NCBI GenBank assembly: GCA_964490145.1
Contig: CAZBBS010000039.1
Coordinates: 1-26,413, forward strand
Reading direction: 5' to 3'
Length of the DNA: 26,413 nucleotides
Source of the DNA: Eutrophocola sp964490145
Lineage (GTDB): Bacteria; Pseudomonadota; Gammaproteobacteria; Pseudomonadales; Pseudohongiellaceae
Shown here: piece after piece, positions 22,773 through 26,413 of the stretch
How the letters are laid out: every line of letters begins with the position of its first letter
Numbering within the stretch: the stretch's first letter is position 1
Program-made: the position numbers and the translations under genes
The notes under the pieces: generated by a model
The model's input: only the letters and a program-made list of their open reading frames with translations
What the model was told of the DNA's origin: nothing
Database searches by the model: none

Positions 22773-24238
22773 TTCCCGGCACCTGCCTCAAGACCCAAGC
22801 TGGTGCACAGCGATTGGCCATAAGCCCTGAGCGAATCCAGCAGGGCCTGCTGGTCAGGTCTTTCCTGGTTCAACCTTTCCAGACGTTGAAAAAACTCTCC
22901 GGCTGTCAGCCCCACCCCGTTGGGATTGGTTGCGAGTTGTTCACGGCACCAGGTCTGCCAGCGTGCTTTTTCATCATCATCCATGGAATCCGGAAAATTC
23001 CTGCCACGGTAGCGAAAGAGCATTACAGGCAAGCGCTTGTCCCGGAAAGGCAAATCAAGGTGTCCCAGGGCGTCTCCGGGGGTGGCAATAATCTCATCCA
23101 TCAACTCCCTATCCTGATCACTGAAAAATCCACCACCATAAAGCATATGGTCCGGATCACTGGTTATTTCATGTTCGGGTTCGGCAAACACGGCGCGCAA
23201 TTTAGTGTTCAGGGTGGCATCGGCCAGTATGAGGTCCCTGTGCCTGGCACAGGCATCAAGATCGATACCGTAAAGCGCCCTGGCTTCCTCATTAAGTGTT
23301 CCCAAAGGTGCAACAGAAGGACACTTGTTGACATGGATGGTTTTGAGCGCAATGCGCTCGATACCCTCTTCCAGTTCATCACTGCGAGTGAACAGCCGAT
23401 GACGAATGTCAGCTACATCGAGGTCAAGCCAGCTTTCAGGATTCTGCAGCAGGTCGACCACGATAACGCCGTTATTGTTTCCCGGATGCGCAAGCACAGG
23501 CATCACCACGCCAAGACAGCCACGCGTTGCGGGGAACATCCCGCTGACATGCAGCACCATGTCCTGTTTACGAAGATCCAGCAACGGCTGTACCTTTTTC
23601 TTGTCGCGCAACTGGTAAAGCCAGTCATACAAACGGGGCTGGGCTTTCTTGATGAGCTTGGCAAATTCGATGGTTGCAATCACATCCGCCAGGGCATCAT
23701 GGGCACCGCTGTGCTCTATGCCATTGGCGGCTGTGAGTTCCTCAAGACGGAAGCTGGGACGACCATCTTCCTTTTGCGGCCACTGGATGCCCTCGGGCCT
23801 GAGGGCATGGGTGGTGCGAACCAGATCGATGATATCCCAGCGCGAATTGCCGTTTTTCCATTCCCGGGCATACGGATCATAAAAACAGCGATACAACATG
23901 TGGCGGGTAACTTCGTCATCAAAACGGATACTGTTGTAACCGCTGACACAGGTGTTCGGCTGACAGAACTCCTGGGCAATCCGCGCGCAGAACTCGGCTT
24001 CGCTCACCCCTTTTTCCAGGGCTTCTGCCGGGCTGATGCCTGTTACCAGGCAGGCTTCAGGGTGAGGCAGATAATCCGGTGTTGGTTTGCAAAACAGCAT
24101 CACCGGATCATCAATGATATTCAGCTCTTCATCGGTACGAATGCCGGCAAACTGGCAGGGACGATCCTTGCGGGGCTGCGCCCCCCAGGTTTCATAATCA
24201 TGCCAGAAGATGGTTTTATGGCTGGACAATTGCGTCAC
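22769..24238 (-). CDS. sbcB: Exodeoxyribonuclease I
   Basis: A 489-residue 3'-5' single-strand DNA exonuclease used in mismatch repair and recombination. The DEDDh nuclease residues align one position off E. coli ExoI: Asp14 and Glu16 (HDYETWG), Asp107 (SGYNSIRFDDE), His180 and Asp185 (HSGAHDALADV). The SH3-like and helical C-terminal domains follow, including LFRYRGRNFP. It starts with GTG at 24238. An inverted repeat (24243-24259) lies immediately upstream and could sequester the TGAG that would act as ribosome site. It heads a two-gene unit with the Nramp-related transporter. Confidence 0.95.
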   Translation of the reverse strand: MTQLSSHKTIFWHDYETWGAQPRKDRPCQFAGIRTDEELNIIDDPVMLFCKPTPDYLPHPEACLVTGISPAEALEKGVSEAEFCARIAQEFCQPNTCVSGYNSIRFDDEVTRHMLYRCFYDPYAREWKNGNSRWDIIDLVRTTHALRPEGIQWPQKEDGRPSFRLEELTAANGIEHSGAHDALADVIATIEFAKLIKKAQPRLYDWLYQLRDKKKVQPLLDLRKQDMVLHVSGMFPATRGCLGVVMPVLAHPGNNNGVIVVDLLQNPESWLDLDVADIRHRLFTRSDELEEGIERIALKTIHVNKCPSVAPLGTLNEEARALYGIDLDACARHRDLILADATLNTKLRAVFAEPEHEITSDPDHMLYGGGFFSDQDRELMDEIIATPGDALGHLDLPFRDKRLPVMLFRYRGRNFPDSMDDDEKARWQTWCREQLATNPNGVGLTAGEFFQRLERLNQERPDQQALLDSLRAYGQSLCTSLGLEAGAGK

Positions 24239-24242
24239 GTCA

Positions 24243-24259
24243 ACTCATTGGGAATGAGT
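24243..24259. repeat. Inverted repeat before the sbcB start
   Basis: ACTCATT-GGG-AATGAGT is a perfect 7-bp inverted repeat 4 bases from the sbcB GTG. It could be an operator or an mRNA hairpin limiting translation. I cannot assign a regulator. Confidence 0.5.
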
Positions 24260-24309
24260 CAAAGCATCCCACAATCAGGGCGTTTTTATAAGGATTAATT
24301 TCGGGGAAT

Positions 24310-25455
24310 TTACCCCATGGTGTTCAGCAGCAATCCGAGCGTGATTACCTGTGGCACGGTAATAAGAGGCAGGAGCAGTGCTGTTTTCCAGGATCCTGTG
24401 GTCTCTTTGAGCACCATCACTTCCGTGTAGTCCGTAGAAACGCCGGTCATCAGGAAGGTGAAACTGTTTCCTGGCGCACCGGCACGCGTCAGCAGATCGG
24501 CCGCTATGGGGGTGGAGCCTTCTGAACACACTTCCATGATGGTGGCTACGAGCACGGTAAGGCCGAGTCCCGCCAGTGAGGGGCCAAACCAGGCACTGAA
24601 GTTTTCAGGGTTGATGAAGGTTCTGACCAGCGAAGCCAGAATAATCCCAAAAAAAATCCAGCGCAGCACCATGCGGCTTTCCTTCAAACCTGACATCAGC
24701 ATGTCCAGCATCCAGGCAGGGGAAATCTTCAGTTGCTCAATACCATGCATGGCTTCCTGCCAGAAATGGAAATCCTTCCGGATATCCAGGCTGTTGGGAT
24801 TGCCAGCCACCAGGCCACTGCCCACCAGGGACTCGAATACCATACCGGTAATGACCGCAATGACCATGGACAGAACGATGAAAGCCAGCGTCCATGGCAA
24901 ACCGATCATGGCTACAAGGACCAGCGTCAGGGAAAAGGAGTTCCAGGGACTGGCAACCAGAAAAGCCATCACCTGACCGATACCGGCTCCCCGCTCATAC
25001 AGTTTGGCCCCCACCATGAGAATGCCATGACTGCACAGATCAAGCAGAACACCGGCAGCAGTGGCGCGCAGTATGCCCCCCACGCCCCTGCCGGTTCCCA
25101 GGGCTGTCATGATGAACTCCCGTGGAATCCTGCCAAGCACGGCAATCATCAGAATGCCGATCAGGACACCCCACCACATGGTATTAACCAGGTTGAAAAC
25201 CGCTTCTGCCATGCTGCCCAGGTAGGCTACCTCCTGTATGGCATCACCGGCCAGAACCGCCAGAAGATACAGCACAATAATGGCAAGACCACTGGTGCGC
25301 AGCAGCCAGTCGGCTTTGTTCACCGGTGTGTGACAGCAGGATGGCTGGGTAACGGGAGCAGGTTTGACTTCATGACAGCAGTGGCTTGTTGCGGCACTCT
25401 GGCTTTGCTCAACACCTTTCCCATTACTGTGACAGGGCGTCTGATTATCCATGGA
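24310..25455 (-). CDS. Permease, SO_0444-type Cu/Zn efflux transporter (ArsP/DUF318-like)
   Basis: A polytopic permease with a Cys/His-rich cytosolic N-terminus (HCCHE and SCCH) expected to bind soft metals. About nine or ten hydrophobic segments follow. The paired permease motifs GVLLDLCSHGILMVGAKLYE and ATIMEVCSEGSTPIAADLL, each with a Cys in a helix, are typical of the DUF318/ArsP permeases and of the SO_0444 family linked to copper or zinc efflux. I take the ATG at 25455 (381 residues; GGAG lies 12 bases upstream); an ATG at 25470 abutting the operator would add five residues. The preceding CsoR-type palindrome supports a metal role. The cognate regulator is not in the window. Confidence 0.82.
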   Translation of the reverse strand, partial: SMDNQTPCHSNGKGVEQSQSAATSHCCHEVKPAPVTQPSCCHTPVNKADWLLRTSGLAIIVLYLLAVLAGDAIQEVAYLGSMAEAVFNLVNTMWWGVLIGILMIAVLGRIPREFIMTALGTGRGVGGILRATAAGVLLDLCSHGILMVGAKLYERGAGIGQVMAFLVASPWNSFSLTLVLVAMIGLPWTLAFIVLSMVIAVITGMVFESLVGSGLVAGNPNSLDIRKDFHFWQEAMHGIEQLKISPAWMLDMLMSGLKESRMVLRWIFFGIILASLVRTFINPENFSAWFGPSLAGLGLTVLVATIMEVCSEGSTPIAADLLTRAGAPGNSFTFLMTGVSTDYTEVMVLKETTGSWKTALLLPLITVPQVITLGLLLNTMG

Positions 25456-25470
25456 ATGTCTTTTCTCCAT

Positions 25471-25487
25471 ATACCCCCAGGGGGTAT
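25471..25487. promoter_or_regulatory. CsoR/RcnR-type metal-responsive operator
   Basis: ATACCCCC-A-GGGGGTAT is a perfect palindrome with the G-tract architecture recognised by CsoR/RcnR/FrmR-family repressors. It lies just downstream of the predicted promoter and 16 bp before the preferred permease start, so bound repressor would block transcription until metal (for example Cu(I)) releases it. Confidence 0.75.
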
Positions 25488-25496
25488 GTGGAGAGC

Positions 25497-25524
25497 AGTT
25501 TAACGCCCTAATGGATTAAGTCAA
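25497..25524 (-). promoter_or_regulatory. Sigma70 promoter of the metal permease
   Basis: On the minus strand, TTGACT (plus 25519-25524) and TAAACT (25497-25502) are spaced by 16 bp. The predicted start near 25490 places the palindrome at about +3 to +19. Confidence 0.55.
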
Positions 25525-25614
25525 TGCAGGCAAGTGAATACATACCTGTTGAACCTGAGTTGCCAAGTTGCAGGAGTCAATTTATCCTGCATTTTTGCAT
25601 TTCTGTTTATCACT

Positions 25615-26358
25615 ATGGCCAGATACACGTCCCTTATCATCTGCCTGCTGGCAACAAGCCTGTTGGCAGAATTTGCCTTTGCCCAGTTCGGCGGACGCCG
25701 GGGATATCGTATTGTCCAGAATGAACCTCCAGCCAGGGAATTCACTGCTGCCCGGTGGCATTTTGGGACCAACGGCTACATTGGGCACATGGGCTGGTCT
25801 CACAACTACCCGGACTCGGACATCAATCTCAATGAATTTCTGGAACGTGCCACCCGTATTGATATGGCTCAGGAGTCCTACCGGATTATTGAGCTGGGGG
25901 AACCGGATGTTTTTGACTATCCCTTTGCCTATGTATCAGAACCCGGGGAGATGGAACTCACTGATCAGGAAGTGGTCAACCTGCGTGAATTCATCATGCG
26001 TGGCGGTTTCATCCTGATGGACGATTTTGACGGTCCCGTGCAGTGGGGCCAGATGCACTCCCAGATCAAGCGAGCCTTCCCTGAAAATGATTTCGTAAAA
26101 ATTCCCCAGGATCACGTGGTGTTCAGGGTGCATACCCCACTGGAAGATCTGGCGGCCATGGCCGATTACGTTCCCGGAGAGAGCATCACGTATTACGGCC
26201 TGTTTGTAGAGGATGGACGGCTGGCCATCATGGCAGGCCACAATAATGACCTGGCCAATTTCTGGGACTGGTATGCGGACGGCCAGATGCCCCTGAAGCC
26301 GTCAACGGATGCGTTTCGACTGGGTACCAATGCTGTCATTTACGCCTTTACACACTAA
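25615..26358 (+). CDS. Secreted DUF4159 domain protein
   Basis: The ATG at 25615 gives a clean signal peptide (MARYTSLIICLLATSLLAEF...AFA, about 23 residues) and a 247-residue protein; an upstream in-frame GTG at 25534 would add an unlikely second hydrophobic segment. The DUF4159 pattern is clear: a RWHFGTNGYIGHMGW start, YPFAYVSEPGEMELTDQE, then LREFIMRGGFILMDDFDG followed by MHSQIKRAFPENDFVKIPQDHVVF. The fold is thought to resemble glutamine-amidotransferase-like domains without a known activity. It is divergent from the metal permease. No ribosome site is evident before 25615. Confidence 0.85.
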   Translation: MARYTSLIICLLATSLLAEFAFAQFGGRRGYRIVQNEPPAREFTAARWHFGTNGYIGHMGWSHNYPDSDINLNEFLERATRIDMAQESYRIIELGEPDVFDYPFAYVSEPGEMELTDQEVVNLREFIMRGGFILMDDFDGPVQWGQMHSQIKRAFPENDFVKIPQDHVVFRVHTPLEDLAAMADYVPGESITYYGLFVEDGRLAIMAGHNNDLANFWDWYADGQMPLKPSTDAFRLGTNAVIYAFTH

Positions 26359-26413
26359 AGGCAGGAGGCAGGGACGATGTCAGATTTTCTCTGTTTAACG
26401 TCAAGACTATTTC
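26359..26413. repeat. Dispersed repeat copy, cut by the window end
   Basis: It begins directly after the stop of the DUF4159 gene with two GAGGCAG-type heptamers (AGGCAGGAGGCAG). It then aligns without gaps to 12158 onward: GGGAC-ATG, a variable 12-base stretch, and an identical 14-mer TGTTTAACGTCAAG (26392-26405; 12178-12191). The rest lies beyond the window. Confidence 0.85.

Noticed and set aside
22814..24298. Very long plus-strand ORF (494 codons) antisense to sbcB
   Set aside because: Its translation shows no family motif, whereas the minus-strand frame has all exonuclease I catalytic residues; it is a shadow frame.

Overview
This window is a chromosomal stretch from a gammaproteobacterium, probably free-living and aquatic. 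The evidence is the Pseudomonas-like class I ribonucleotide reductase (NrdA with a double ATP-cone, NrdB with a long N-terminal tail), argD-argF, DinG, exonuclease I, a YghU-type glutathione transferase, and several small families typical of that class (DUF3313, DUF4159, a DUF5062-like protein). I cannot name a genus. There are no rRNA or tRNA genes, no CRISPR array, and no transposase or phage genes; the gene content is mostly housekeeping.

Layout. 1-2829 (minus): a lipoprotein amidohydrolase cut by the window edge, and a lone hydantoinase B (hyuB). 2860-2900: a heptamer tandem repeat. 2990-3613 (plus): a secreted DUF3313-like protein. 3777-6635 (plus): argD and argF, overlapping by 4 bp, then a lone ABC ATPase with its own likely promoter. 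6636-7322: a long control region for nrdA. 7323-12043 (plus): nrdA, nrdB and a small helical protein gene, closed by a strong terminator at 12083-12108. 12123-12267: a repeat element with inverted ends. 12327-14185 (plus): a DUF5062-like protein, an exported cyclophilin with a large insertion, and cysC. 14199-16821 (minus): a multi-PAS hybrid histidine kinase broken by a stop codon and a frameshift. 17089-24238 (minus): yghU, dinG, an acyltransferase, an Nramp-related transporter and sbcB. 24310-25455 (minus): a Cys/His-rich metal-efflux permease behind a CsoR-type operator. 25615-26358 (plus): a secreted DUF4159 protein, followed by another copy of the dispersed repeat.

The most interesting regulatory locus is upstream of nrdA. 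A canonical pair of NrdR boxes, 31 bp apart, sits on the predicted promoter. Two further strong NrdR boxes lie exactly 266 bp either side of the downstream member of that pair, and two perfect DnaA boxes are interspersed. This would tie dNTP supply to both nucleotide status (NrdR) and replication initiation (DnaA), possibly with DNA looping. The other unexpected signal is a family of intergenic repeats made of 7-bp tandem units plus a tail ending near GTCAAG. It is present at three places, one of which has terminal inverted repeats. I see no clearly new multi-gene defence or metabolic system here.
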